A stretch of 64,000 nt of DNA from DASRBN01 sp035294305 (lineage in GTDB: Bacteria; Chloroflexota; Ktedonobacteria; Ktedonobacterales; Ktedonobacteraceae). Positions 42,242 to 51,891 of this stretch are shown in pieces; within the stretch, counting starts at the first letter, position 1, and each line of letters starts with the position of its first letter. The translations under genes were made by a program, and so were the position numbers. The notes below the pieces were generated by a model that was given only the letters and a program-made list of their open reading frames with translations, made no database searches and was not told the origin of the DNA. The stretch covers positions 124,001 to 188,000 of the forward strand of contig DATGLD010000008.1 of the NCBI GenBank assembly GCA_035294305.1, given 5' to 3'.

Positions 42242-44014
42242 TCAATGAGCCGCGATATAGACGTTGGCCCAGTCATCAGGTGGGACGAGCGCCTGCGCGT
42301 TGAAGACGCGGCCAATGACATAGGTCTTCAGCAGGTGTGTGCCGAAGCGCTGATCCATAGGCAGCCAGGCCACGTCGTTAACCAGTTGCTGCTCGGCCTG
42401 ATTGTACATCTGGAGGCGCTTGGTCTGATCAAGAGTGACATCGGCCTGCTCGAGCAGTTGCTGGGTAGCGACTTGCTGGGCGGCGTCGGTGCTACCATTC
42501 TGACCATAGTTCCAGTCGTTGTTGGGCGCGCCCTTGTCGAACTGCAGCGTGGTCCAGTCCTGGGGGTCGGGATAGTCGGCAATCCAGCCCAGCTCCCACA
42601 TCTGTAAGCCCTGGTTCAAGCAGGAATGGTAATCCGGCTTGGTACACAGGGTGTTGGTGACATCGGTGAGCAAGGTCGGGAAATCGACTATCTGGGTCTG
42701 AATAGTAATACCCAGCACGGTCTGGATCTGCTGGCGGATCTCAGTGATCTCGTTCTGCAAGGTGGCAGCGTTGCTCTCGAAGGTGATCTTGATCGGTGGG
42801 ATCTGCGAGACGCTAGTCCAGCCCTCTTGCTGCATGCCCTGCTGGAGCAACTGCTTGGCCAGGGTGGTATTACCAGAGGTGGGTGCTCCTTGAGGACACT
42901 TGAGATTGGCGTCGTAGCCGGGCATGCCCTGCGGTACGATATGACAGGTGGCAGGGCGTGTGCCATGGTAAAGGGCCTGCATGATCACATCTTTGTTAAT
43001 CGCCAGCTCGAATGCCTGGCGGATATCGATGTTATCAAACGGCTTGTACAGGTAGTTCATGGCAAAGTAGTCAATCGTCAACTCAGGCTGCTGGCCATAT
43101 TCCTTGGTCTTGGTCTTGGCTACTTCAATATCCTCGGGTGGGACGGAAGTGATATCGACCTGGTTGGCCTGGTAGGCGGCATAAGCGCTCTCAACGGTCT
43201 TGTAGAAGTCGAAATCGACCTCCTGCAATTGCGGCTTGGCATCATAATAGTTCGTATTGGGAACAAAGACGATGCCAGTGGTGTGGCTGTAGCTCTTCAC
43301 TTTGAATGGGCCGGCACCACCCTGGCCGCCGTTATCACTCAGATGGTCGGTCCACTTGAGACCCCACTGATCGATGACGCTCTTTTCGACCACGTCGGCA
43401 GTAGGATACGAAAGCGCTTCCAGGAAGTAACCCGTCTCCTTATTCACCTTGATGACGACGGTACTGGGATCGGGAGCCAGCAAGCTATCGCCGATCAAGG
43501 TCGAAATCTTGCCGTTGACGCGCTTGTCCGAATCTTTGATCAGACCGAGGTAGGTCAAAGAAACGCCGTTGAGCGAGGAAATCTGGGGCGACAACGCGCG
43601 GTCAATGCTATAGACCACATCCTGCGATGTGAGCGCTGAGCCATCACTGAAATGGAGGTTGGGCTTCAGTTTGAAAGTCCAGGTCAGGCCGTCGGATGAA
43701 ACCGTGGGCAGGGCCGCGGCCAGCTGTGGCACCACCTGTAAGTTATCGTTCAACGAGACCAGGCCCGTGAAGACCATGTCAATCGCCTCAATAGAGGGCT
43801 CGTCGGTGGCCTGGGCGGGGTCAAAGGTGGCGATATCAGCGGCGCCAATTGCGTCGCCATAGCGATAAATCTGCTCCGACGCCGGGGCCTTGGCCGGCTT
43901 GCTAGAGCCAGTATTGCCAGGGGTAGTTGAGCTACCGCAGCTCGCGAGCAGCATTGCTACGAGGCAAAGTAGGGTTGGCAGAAACCCGATGGTGAATTTC
44001 TTGCCAGATCTCAT
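42242..44014 (-). CDS. oppA: Peptide-binding lipoprotein, OppA family (copy 1)
   Basis: Extracellular solute-binding protein family 5, tethered by lipid at Cys26 (lipobox LLASC). The 590-residue protein has the family-typical FDPAQATDEPSIEAIDMVFTGL near the start, LTWTFKLKPNLHFSDGSALTSQDVVYSIDRAL, YFAMNYLYKPFDNIDIRQAFELAINKD and the C-terminal DQRFGTHLLKTYVIG. It should deliver peptides to the OppBC permease encoded just downstream. SD GGAGAG. A paralogue (44349-46058) lies immediately upstream on the same strand. Confidence 0.94.
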   Translation of the reverse strand: MRSGKKFTIGFLPTLLCLVAMLLASCGSSTTPGNTGSSKPAKAPASEQIYRYGDAIGAADIATFDPAQATDEPSIEAIDMVFTGLVSLNDNLQVVPQLAAALPTVSSDGLTWTFKLKPNLHFSDGSALTSQDVVYSIDRALSPQISSLNGVSLTYLGLIKDSDKRVNGKISTLIGDSLLAPDPSTVVIKVNKETGYFLEALSYPTADVVEKSVIDQWGLKWTDHLSDNGGQGGAGPFKVKSYSHTTGIVFVPNTNYYDAKPQLQEVDFDFYKTVESAYAAYQANQVDITSVPPEDIEVAKTKTKEYGQQPELTIDYFAMNYLYKPFDNIDIRQAFELAINKDVIMQALYHGTRPATCHIVPQGMPGYDANLKCPQGAPTSGNTTLAKQLLQQGMQQEGWTSVSQIPPIKITFESNAATLQNEITEIRQQIQTVLGITIQTQIVDFPTLLTDVTNTLCTKPDYHSCLNQGLQMWELGWIADYPDPQDWTTLQFDKGAPNNDWNYGQNGSTDAAQQVATQQLLEQADVTLDQTKRLQMYNQAEQQLVNDVAWLPMDQRFGTHLLKTYVIGRVFNAQALVPPDDWANVYIAAH

Positions 44015-44348
44015 GTCAAAACTCTCCTTATTTAATGAGAAACAGTAAATAAACCACTATATACAGGGTAATGATACCCCCTGTACTGGAATTACCTTTT
44101 GCGCTTCGTTTGCGATAAACCCTCCTTTCGCTTCAGGAATTGAACGCTATCTTCCTGGCATCTCTCGTCAACTTCTATGCAGCGGTTCGTGTGTATGCAG
44201 AGCGGAAAGACTAACGCGTCGAAAGGCAACACCATAGAAAGGCCGCTGGCGAATGAATCCGCTGCAAACGGTGGCATATAATACTACGACTGCTAGTAGT
44301 TAAATCTCTCAAAAAGATCAGCACAGGGGGAAAAAAAGTATTTACGGG
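44015..44348. other. Gap between the two oppA genes
   Basis: 334 bases with no gene. TATAAT occurs on the plus strand near 44277-44282 (its complement gives TATTAT for the minus strand), so a separate promoter for the downstream oppA is possible. Nothing else clear. Confidence 0.4.
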
Positions 44349-46058
44349 TCAGTGTTGCAAGATGTAGATAGTGGCCCAGTCATCGGGGGGAATCTGTCCC
44401 ATCTCATTTTCGACCATTCCAACGACATAAGGCTTGAGTAAAAAGACCTCAGTTACCTGGCTCATAGGCATCCAGGCCACATCGTTGACCAGCTGCTGCT
44501 CCGCTTTCTGATAGGCTTGAAAGCGCGCACCCGGCGATGACATGCTATCCGCGCTTTCCAATTGCTGTTGTGTCAATTGTTGCAGGGCCGCGTCGTTGCT
44601 GGTATTCTGTCCATAGTTCATATTATTGTTCGGTACGCCGCTATCAAATTGTCGTGTCAACCAATCCTGTGGGTCGGGATATTCGCCAACCCAGGCCAGG
44701 CCCCAGAACTGCAATCCTTGCGCATTACCGGTCGCGGCGGTCACTTCGTCGAGGAGGGTATTGTAGTCCACCGGGTCAGGCGTCACCGTAACCCCCAGCA
44801 CCTTCTGCCACATTCCGATCAGAGCCGTCACTTCCTGCCCAAAACTGCTGACATCGCTGGCATAGGTCAATTTAATTGGCGGCATTTGTGAAACGCTCTT
44901 CCACCCCTCCTCTTGCAAGCCTTTCTGTAATAGCGCCTGAGCTTTTTGCGCATCCCCTGTAAGACTTTGCGTCCCGTCCGGGCCTGTCAATTGTGGATTA
45001 TAGCCGGGCATACCCTGGGGTACGATATGGTTGGTTGGTATCACGGTCCCTTTCCACACATTACTCGCGAGGGCCGTTTTATCGACCGCGAGCGCGAATG
45101 CCTGGCGAATCTGTATGTTATCGAACGGCTTGACCAGGTAGTTCATCGTGTAATAGTTGATCCATAACTGCGGTACCTGGTGGAAATCCGGGCGCTTTTT
45201 ATCGCTGGTAAAGGTAGCAACAGGAATGCCCGTCATATCGACTCGTCCTGTCTGGTAGTTATTATAAGCTGCTACCGCCTGTGGATAAAATGGGAAAATG
45301 ACCTTGTGCAGTTGTGGTTGGGGGCCATAATAGTTCGTATTGGGCGCAAAATCAATTTCCTTACCGGGGGTGTATTGAGTAACCTTAAATGGGCCGGCGC
45401 CCCCACCCTCGTTCAGGTGAGCGGTGAAGTTCTCCCCGTACGCATCGATCAATTTCTTTTCAACAACATAAGAACACGGGTGGGTGAGCATCGCCAGAAA
45501 ATAGGGAGCCTTCTTTTTGGTGATGATCACCACGGTATTATCGTCAGGAGCAAGCAGGCTATCATTGATGAGGGTGGTGATCGTGCCTCCCAACAGCTTA
45601 TCGGAATCTTTGATCAGGGAGAGGTAGATAGGAGCAACGGTCGACTTTGTGGCCGGTTGCAAGGCACGGTCAATGCTATAGATCACGTCGTGCGAGGTGA
45701 GCGGGGTGCCGTCGCTGAACTTCAAGTGCTGCTTCAGGTGAAATGTCCATGTCAGGCCATCGTCGCTTATCTTCCACGATTCTGCAAGCTGCGGGACTAC
45801 CTGCAATTTATCGTTCAGTTGCACGAGGCCTGTGAAGACCATCTGGATAGCGCTGATAGAAGATGCGTCATATGCCAGCGCCGGGTCGAATGTTTGAATA
45901 TCGGAAATTCCTTCCAGGGGAGAAATATATACTTGCTGGCTGGGCGGCGCCTTCACCGGTTTAACCGGCTGGCTATTCCCGCCGAAGGGATTGCAAGCTG
46001 AAAGCAGTATGGCCATGAAGCAAAGCAATACGATACTACATTTCTTCCCTGGATACAT
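44349..46058 (-). CDS. Peptide-binding lipoprotein, OppA family (copy 2)
   Basis: A 569-residue paralogue of the oppA next to it. Lipobox LLSAC with Cys22, then FDPALAYDASSISAIQMVFTGL, LTWTFHLKQHLKFSDGTPL, SHDVIYSIDRAL and YTMNYLVKPFDNIQIRQAFALAVDK. The two are alike over their whole length by eye but differ enough to bind different peptides. Placed first in the run, 334 bases ahead of copy 1; a single permease set follows both. SD GGAG eight bases before the ATG. Confidence 0.93.
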   Translation of the reverse strand: MYPGKKCSIVLLCFMAILLSACNPFGGNSQPVKPVKAPPSQQVYISPLEGISDIQTFDPALAYDASSISAIQMVFTGLVQLNDKLQVVPQLAESWKISDDGLTWTFHLKQHLKFSDGTPLTSHDVIYSIDRALQPATKSTVAPIYLSLIKDSDKLLGGTITTLINDSLLAPDDNTVVIITKKKAPYFLAMLTHPCSYVVEKKLIDAYGENFTAHLNEGGGAGPFKVTQYTPGKEIDFAPNTNYYGPQPQLHKVIFPFYPQAVAAYNNYQTGRVDMTGIPVATFTSDKKRPDFHQVPQLWINYYTMNYLVKPFDNIQIRQAFALAVDKTALASNVWKGTVIPTNHIVPQGMPGYNPQLTGPDGTQSLTGDAQKAQALLQKGLQEEGWKSVSQMPPIKLTYASDVSSFGQEVTALIGMWQKVLGVTVTPDPVDYNTLLDEVTAATGNAQGLQFWGLAWVGEYPDPQDWLTRQFDSGVPNNNMNYGQNTSNDAALQQLTQQQLESADSMSSPGARFQAYQKAEQQLVNDVAWMPMSQVTEVFLLKPYVVGMVENEMGQIPPDDWATIYILQH

Positions 46059-46133
46059 TTCAGCAACTCCTCAACGGTGATTTTTCATAGCCCGCATCAG
46101 GGAGACCCTTATTGCGTGAACGGACCCATACTC

Positions 46134-47579
46134 TTATAAATTCTTGACCAGGTCATTATGTTTCGCGAAAGCAATAGCTCGCAGTGCTACATGCAAAAAT
46201 CCCTCGATGTTGGTATCGCTGAGGGAAGCCGGCCAGCCCATATGTTCTTCGCAGGCCGCCTGCACGATTTGCAGCGTGTGTCCCTGGTCGACGGATGGGT
46301 CGGTATTCGCGCTTGCCAGAGCCATAGATGCGAATAACGAACGCACATCATGACCAAGCTGAATGTACCGGCGAGCGGTCGCATAAGCGCCATTGAGGTC
46401 TTGCGCATCCAATTGTTCGCGCAGCGTATCCAGTAATGCGGGAGCAATCAGCCCCCCCGCCAGAATAGCGCTGCGCGTGCCGGCCTGTGCGGGAGGTTGA
46501 GGCTGTTGCTGTTCTCCAATCTCTTTATGTAGTGCATTGATATAGCAGGCAGAGGTAAACAATAGCGGCAGTGCCTCCACATCCTGTATCTCTGTGAAAG
46601 CAATCCGTACGGCGGAGGCGAAGAGTAGCCCATGGGCCGCCTGTATAAATGCCTCACGATCCCCATCGCCAACTCGCGTCAACAGGTCAGTAGCGGCCAG
46701 CGCAATCACCGAGGCGATACCGCGCGACGAAGCGCCCTTCTGAATCAAAGCATCGAATACGCCTGAGCAGATTTGCGGTGCATCGACATCGCTCAGGACG
46801 AGCTTGCGTAGGGGAAGCGCGTTCTCATTCTTCGGCGCGGCCAGGCGCGTGCGATAACTATCGAGGCTATGATGTTCATCAGAAAGAAACGCGCGTACCG
46901 TATTGACCCAGGCCGGTTCTTCTGCCGTGATTGGCAAGTGCGGCGCGAGCCAGTGTACAATGTTCGGGACACGGTCCCCCCACTCGACCGCATCCAGCAA
47001 CTGCGTCCCTCGTACCGCGAACATCAGTGGATGTCCGGCATTGTGAAAGGTAGTAGAGATACCATCATATGAACGAATCTGTATAGTCCGGTAATCGGCC
47101 CCCGTGGAATAAAGACCCAGCAGTAAACGCTCGACCAGTAAGGGATCATTGCCATAAATAGCCTTGTGCATTTCCGAATTGACCGTTTGCCCCTCGGATA
47201 GTTCACCGGGAACGAGCGGGTCAGGGTAATTGGGATGAGCGAATTTTTCCCGCCCGGCGCGCAATTGCGGAATAGCAGCTACAGTAGATTGAATCAAGAG
47301 CGGGAAAGCCCTTTTCTGCGTTTGTCGCCATTCCTCTCCCAGCGTATACTGCAGGGCGATCAACCAGCGGCACATCATACTGGCTGCCGCCAGCATAATG
47401 GTAGGATGACCATCGCTATCCCCATGGGCTACGATCATGCCTATGCGTCCTATTAACTCGCCCGGGTCGGCGCCTTGCTCTACAAGCCTGCTGGCGGTAT
47501 CGATAATATAATTGGTATCTCCAGCCGCCAGCGCATCTACTAAAGCAGAAATATCAGTATTTAGTCCAATTGATGGCAT
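46134..47579 (-). CDS. Helical protein of unknown function
   Basis: A 481-residue soluble, mostly helical protein. Notable stretches are SRLVEQGADPGELIGRIGMI, RTIQIRSYDGISTTFHNAGH, PLMFAVRGTQLLDAVEWGDR and LVLSDVDAPQICSGVFDALI. It recalls proteins in Chloroflexota and Streptomyces that are sometimes annotated as Rieske-containing, but no C-x-H...C-x-x-H Rieske motif is present here. No signal peptide or membrane helix. I do not know its function. The ATG at 47579 has GGAGG twelve bases upstream, an ATG at 47606 is an alternative. It ends 75 bases before the start of the second oppA gene. Confidence 0.75.
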   Translation of the reverse strand: MPSIGLNTDISALVDALAAGDTNYIIDTASRLVEQGADPGELIGRIGMIVAHGDSDGHPTIMLAAASMMCRWLIALQYTLGEEWRQTQKRAFPLLIQSTVAAIPQLRAGREKFAHPNYPDPLVPGELSEGQTVNSEMHKAIYGNDPLLVERLLLGLYSTGADYRTIQIRSYDGISTTFHNAGHPLMFAVRGTQLLDAVEWGDRVPNIVHWLAPHLPITAEEPAWVNTVRAFLSDEHHSLDSYRTRLAAPKNENALPLRKLVLSDVDAPQICSGVFDALIQKGASSRGIASVIALAATDLLTRVGDGDREAFIQAAHGLLFASAVRIAFTEIQDVEALPLLFTSACYINALHKEIGEQQQPQPPAQAGTRSAILAGGLIAPALLDTLREQLDAQDLNGAYATARRYIQLGHDVRSLFASMALASANTDPSVDQGHTLQIVQAACEEHMGWPASLSDTNIEGFLHVALRAIAFAKHNDLVKNL

Positions 47580-47672
47580 AACTTTTCCAACCCTCCAGGT
47601 GGGCATAAACAGGTATGCCCTTAAATTTGTAGAATTCTGGTGCGCTCTAACTCGTAATATATCGTGATGTCG

Positions 47673-48446
47673 CTATGTCTGCTGCAATTCACGAATAGCG
47701 CGTTCGATGCGCGGAATTTCCGCGTATTCCTCATCGAGCAGTTTATATCCTCGCTCCAGGTACAGTTCCGCCAGCCGGGCCCCTTTCTCGCTGGGATCAA
47801 TCGCTGCCGTTATTAATTCGCTGCTGCGATATTTTTCAGGCAAGGGCGAGGTAATCCGCTGCATGCGCTGCTTCGTATCCTGTAGCAATTGGGTATCATG
47901 TCCCTCAAGCGCGTATCGTGCAACACCTATCAATTTACCCAACTCTGCCAGGCGCTGCCGCTCGGTCATCGTTTGGATCAGCAATTCTTCGGCGTCCAGA
48001 TCGTCCAGCGCCTCTTCGTCCTCGGCTGATTCAAGCGAGGGAGTGGTAGCAAAAGCCGAAGCATAGGTCACATAGTATTGTCCATATTCCTGGCATGCCT
48101 GCGCTACCAGCTGCATGCGCAGCGTTTCATCACGCGGATTGACGGTGCCGATTTCGCACAGATCATCGTCACGTCGTTCCGCCAGCATCTGCAAATGTTC
48201 CAGATCACTTCCCTCCTCCAGCATAGGCGGGATGGGCATCACAGGAACATTCGTTGCATCCTGTAGTTCCTCTTGCGATAATTGAGAAGCTAAAAAAGAT
48301 GGGAGGTATTTTGCAAGAGAGAGCGGTATCGGTGGAACAACACAATATGTGGAGAGGATCGTGCGCGAATTATTACTGCCGCGTGCCACAAAAATGGCGT
48401 GTCCCTTTGGCGCCTGGGGATCACCACGCAAGAAACGCATACTCAT
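47673..48446 (-). CDS. Hypothetical protein
   Basis: A 257-residue soluble protein that I do not recognise. The N-terminus MSMRFLRGDPQAPKGHAIFV looks like a beta-rich unit (KGHAIFVARGSNNSRTILST YCVVPPIPL), a long acidic helical middle (SAEDEEALDDLDAEELLI) and a C-terminal helical hairpin (ERGYKLLDEEYAEIPRIERAI) follow. No membrane segments or cysteine motifs. Three in-frame ATGs lie close together; that at 48446 has GGAAGG eight bases upstream. It shares strand with the unknown 46134 gene (93-base gap) and the TPR gene and may work with them. Confidence 0.7.
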   Translation of the reverse strand: MSMRFLRGDPQAPKGHAIFVARGSNNSRTILSTYCVVPPIPLSLAKYLPSFLASQLSQEELQDATNVPVMPIPPMLEEGSDLEHLQMLAERRDDDLCEIGTVNPRDETLRMQLVAQACQEYGQYYVTYASAFATTPSLESAEDEEALDDLDAEELLIQTMTERQRLAELGKLIGVARYALEGHDTQLLQDTKQRMQRITSPLPEKYRSSELITAAIDPSEKGARLAELYLERGYKLLDEEYAEIPRIERAIRELQQT

Positions 48447-48583
48447 ATCCATTTCCTTCCTGCCATATCATAAGGCGGTTCTCCTGATCGTCCGCCGTCA
48501 AAATCAGCAACCTATCTTTGCTCTTTAATAATATCCCGTTTCGTCGCATATGTACATAGTAGCCCATGCATGTTTAGCATGCC

Positions 48584-50803
48584 TCATAATCCTCTTCGCA
48601 CCTGCCTGATTCGTTTGATCAAGTCTTTGTTCGCGCGTATCTCCTCGTCGGTCATATCTTCCCCGCTGGTAGGGAGCGAATCCTCGTAGGCTTTCAACTG
48701 CTGCTCGATTGCGGGCATCCCTGCTATACGCGCAAACGACGTGAGAATCGCGCGTCCTTGCTCATCCTCCTGCTGGCGTACCGCTGTGATGATGGCCTGC
48801 GCATACAATTCGGCGTACTGGCGCAGGAACATACTCCATTGCTGAGGCGTACTCAATGTCCTGACCACCTGCTCTACCAGCGCAATGGCCTGCTTGAATT
48901 CGTTCAGGGCCGCGTCCAGGTCTCCGCGCACCAGGAAAACGCCTCCACGTTCGTAGCGCGCATCGGATTCACCCAGCAGCTGCTGTTGCTCCTGGTACAG
49001 CGCCAGCGCCTGGTTATAGCAATTGAGCGCCTCATCCACTTCATCGTTTCCGGCTCGCGCCATTCCGATGGCCAGCAGGGCATCGGCCTGCCCCAACTCA
49101 TCATCGGCCTGCTTGAAGCGCAGGATTGCCCCCTCGCAATGCTCAATCGCCTCATCCCATTGTTCCCTTCCTACCAGCGTTTGCCCCACACCGAGCATCG
49201 CGGCAGCATCGCCATCAGTACTCTCGATCAACTGAAACTGCCGCCCCGCTTCCAGAAACGTTGCCGAAGCCGCTTCGAGGTTGCTCTGCGAAAGATAGGC
49301 GCGAGCCATACCCAGCAGGGCTTCCGCCGCATAATACGGTTCCTGTATGCCTTCTGCCTGGTTATGAGCATCGCTAAAGCGCTTTTCAGCCTGCGCGAAG
49401 TCCCCCTCCGTCAATAATAATTGACCTTCCACCACTAGCATCAAGGGTACCAGGTGAGTAGCCAGCTCATTCCCTGTGACTATTCGCCGCGCGATTGTCA
49501 GGTATGATTCCGCGTCATCCAGCCTGGCAGTAAGCACAGCCAACCGCGCCCTGCGCGCTGCGGCCTCTGCCAGGCCCAGAGCATGACTCGGCTCCTTGCT
49601 GCGTTCCAGCGCCGCCTGGGCCTCACTATAATGGCGCTCTGCCTGGGCAACCTTCCCCTGCTTGTAATAAATGTCTCCGAGCCCGAGCAGCGCGCGATAC
49701 TCGACGCGGTCGTTAGACAACGCGCGCGCCTGGCGATGTGCATCTTCAAAAGTTTGCCTGGCGCGGTTCAGAAAACCCCTCAAGCGCTGAATCTCGCCCA
49801 ATCCAGCCGTCGCCTCCGGTTGGCCAAGACGATATCCCTCCGTCTTAAACATGCGTAATGCCCGCTCCATCTGCCCATTCGCGTAGGAAAGCTGCCCGCG
49901 GCGCGTATTGATCTCACCCAGCAGCCGACTCGCAGCGGCGACTCCCAGACCGGAGCGCATATTCGCGTAGTTCTGTTGCGCCTGCTGCGCGCTGATCAGT
50001 GCCTGATTAATGTTATTGCGCAGGAAATAAATCTCCCCCAGCCCCAGGTTACAATCGGCCTCTCCTAATTCATATTCTAATGGCCGTGCCGCGTTATAGG
50101 CATCGACAAACGTATCCGTTGCTTTATCCAGTTGCAGCTGATCCAGGTAAACGCGCGCCAGTCCTACCAGCCCATCGACAATGCCATATTTATCGCCCAT
50201 GTCATCATAGGCCTGCAATACCTGCTGGTAATCGGCAATCGCCCTATCAAAATGCTCTTTCAGCCGCTCGATATCGGCCAGGCTGCGCCGCGCATCGGCT
50301 TCGTTAATGCGATCTCCGGCCCTGGCGTAATAAGAGATGGCCTGCGAGTAATGGTCGGCAGCCTGCTCGATTTTCCCCCGCTGGAACTCGATATGGCCCA
50401 GCGCCAGCGTGGCATTGCCCTGCCCGACCGCATCCTCCTGCCCCGTGTACAGATTCCAGGCATCCTGATAGGCCTCTTGCGCCCGCTCAAGATGCCCCAG
50501 CTGTCGCTCAAGATGCCCCAACGCCAGCGTACTGGCCGCCTGGCTCAAGATGCTGCCGGCTTCACGGTATAGCTTAATTGCTCGCTGGTAACTATTTGCC
50601 GCCGCCTCCAACTGATTTTGCTGTCGCTGCACATCTGCCAGCAAGTTACGGCTATCCCCTGCTCTTTTGAAATCATGCAGCAGCCGGAAACGTATCTCCG
50701 CATCGGCTAGCGCCTCCGCTGCCGCCTCCAGTTTGCCATCATTGAGAGCTGTAATGCCTGTTTGAAAACGATTCTCGGCCGCCTTTGCCTCTTCTGTTGT
50801 CAT
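48584..50803 (-). CDS. TPR-repeat protein
   Basis: A 739-residue protein built almost wholly of tetratricopeptide repeats, about sixteen by eye, with unit patterns such as AADHYSQAISYYARAGDRINEADARRSLADIERLKEHF and LGLGEIYFLRNNINQALISA. Many units carry the pattern GD....EA.A...LG, as in LGN/AGS3-like (TPR_12) proteins, which bind protein partners. No enzyme or DNA-binding domain. A C-terminal short helical tail ends DLIKRIRQVRRGL. The frame opens 16 codons earlier, but AGGAAGAG just before the ATG at 50803 favours that start. Confidence 0.88.
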   Translation of the reverse strand: MTTEEAKAAENRFQTGITALNDGKLEAAAEALADAEIRFRLLHDFKRAGDSRNLLADVQRQQNQLEAAANSYQRAIKLYREAGSILSQAASTLALGHLERQLGHLERAQEAYQDAWNLYTGQEDAVGQGNATLALGHIEFQRGKIEQAADHYSQAISYYARAGDRINEADARRSLADIERLKEHFDRAIADYQQVLQAYDDMGDKYGIVDGLVGLARVYLDQLQLDKATDTFVDAYNAARPLEYELGEADCNLGLGEIYFLRNNINQALISAQQAQQNYANMRSGLGVAAASRLLGEINTRRGQLSYANGQMERALRMFKTEGYRLGQPEATAGLGEIQRLRGFLNRARQTFEDAHRQARALSNDRVEYRALLGLGDIYYKQGKVAQAERHYSEAQAALERSKEPSHALGLAEAAARRARLAVLTARLDDAESYLTIARRIVTGNELATHLVPLMLVVEGQLLLTEGDFAQAEKRFSDAHNQAEGIQEPYYAAEALLGMARAYLSQSNLEAASATFLEAGRQFQLIESTDGDAAAMLGVGQTLVGREQWDEAIEHCEGAILRFKQADDELGQADALLAIGMARAGNDEVDEALNCYNQALALYQEQQQLLGESDARYERGGVFLVRGDLDAALNEFKQAIALVEQVVRTLSTPQQWSMFLRQYAELYAQAIITAVRQQEDEQGRAILTSFARIAGMPAIEQQLKAYEDSLPTSGEDMTDEEIRANKDLIKRIRQVRRGL

Positions 50804-50952
50804 GACATCTCTTCCTCGTAGGGGGCCTACCCTCCTGGTTATCCGCCCCACCCGTTATAATGAGCCTTACAGAATACTAGTGCGTAAATAATTGTAGTCC
50901 GCCAGGAGAAGAAAGTCAAAACACCTGGCGCTCCCCCCCATTCTCCAGAGGC

Positions 50953-50981
50953 TTGACAGGACTGTTGCGGTAAGATACTCT
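50953..50981 (+). promoter_or_regulatory. Possible promoter of the cyclic-nucleotide-binding gene
   Basis: Consensus TTGACA (50953-50958), 17-base spacer, then TACTCT (50976-50981), a weak -10. The predicted leader is about 180 bases. In the rest of this 362-base divergent gap, TATAAT at 50856-50861 (either strand) may serve the TPR gene. Confidence 0.4.
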
Positions 50982-51165
50982 ACACTAGACCGCCTGACAT
51001 GGTGATATTATCAACCTCCTATCGCCTTACCGGTAACCCGCTCTAGCGCCGGTGATAAAACGGCAGCTCCTGCGGAAATCGGGCAGGACGCATAGGTGTC
51101 AGAAAGGCATCTGGAACAGGTGCCACAAATCGTTCTATTCGTTCTATCATATAAGGAGCTATCGC

Positions 51166-51591
51166 ATGTACGAAGACACCTTAGCGAACGTACCTCTCTT
51201 CTCAAGCCTGGATAGGAAAGAATTACGTGAACTCGCAAGAAGCGTCCAGGAACGCACCTATAGCCCTGGCTCGGTCATCATCAAACAGGGCGATACAGGC
51301 GTCGGGCTCTACATCATCACCAAAGGCACCGTTCATATCACCCAGGTCTCCAATCCCGATAGACCCGAGGAAGACCTCGGTACCGCCGGCACAGGAGAAG
51401 TCATCGGTGAAATGGCGCTATTGGATGACCTGCCTCGTTCCGCCACTATCACCGCCGTCGACGAAGTAACAGCCTTACTTCTCCCCGTCTGGGAATTCCG
51501 CACTGCCATGCGCAATTCCCCCGATATCGCTATCAAATTGCTCTCAGTGCTCAGTCGCCGTCTGCGCAACGTCGAAAAGCCGGCTCGTTAA
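51166..51591 (+). CDS. Cyclic-nucleotide-binding-domain protein
   Basis: A 141-residue protein made of one cNMP-binding (CRP/FNR-like) beta-roll: LFSSLDRKELRELARSVQER, GSVIIKQGDTGVGLYIITKG and the phosphate-binding cassette GEVIGEMALLDDLPRSATITAV, in which the Arg that contacts the phosphate is present. There is no helix-turn-helix, so it is not a transcription factor by itself and probably acts on a partner. The ATG at 51166 has GGAG seven bases upstream. The stop codon overlaps a GCCGGC hairpin. Confidence 0.87.
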   Translation: MYEDTLANVPLFSSLDRKELRELARSVQERTYSPGSVIIKQGDTGVGLYIITKGTVHITQVSNPDRPEEDLGTAGTGEVIGEMALLDDLPRSATITAVDEVTALLLPVWEFRTAMRNSPDIAIKLLSVLSRRLRNVEKPAR

Positions 51592-51891
51592 GCCGGCGCA
51601 ATGGGGTAAATAATAGAGCCGATCCACCGGCGGTGGGTGAGCTAAACGCCTCTACGGGAAAGGAACAAGCGCACCGGGAAACAAGCCAGCGCCTCCTGCG
51701 CTCCCGTAGGGGCAGGGAAAAACTGCTGCGCTAGGCGGCTGGCCCATTCGGTAGGGAACATTCATCAGGTGACCTGTAGGAGGCCTCAACGCAACAAATT
51801 TGGAGCGTGTTTCAATATCTCGCGCCCACCAACGGTGGATCCGCCCCTTGCCAGATGATATTGTCACGCATCCTCGCAAAAATCGCCATCC
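51592..51891. repeat. Gap with a pair of inverted repeats 51621-51637 / 51825-51841
   Basis: GATCCACCGGCGGTGGG (51621-51637) returns as its reverse complement with two mismatches at 51825-51841, enclosing about 190 bases that carry a CCGTAGGGGCAG segment (51704-51715). Each copy is itself near-palindromic (CCACC/GGTGG). The pair could be the ends of a small palindromic element. No gene here. Confidence 0.55.

Noticed and set aside
42626..43639. 337-codon frame on the plus strand antisense to oppA
   Set aside because: Hydrophobic low-information translation opposite a clear lipoprotein gene.
46134..47579. Rieske iron-sulfur protein
   Set aside because: I recall similar proteins with that label, but neither C-x-H nor C-x-x-H Rieske motifs occur in this product.
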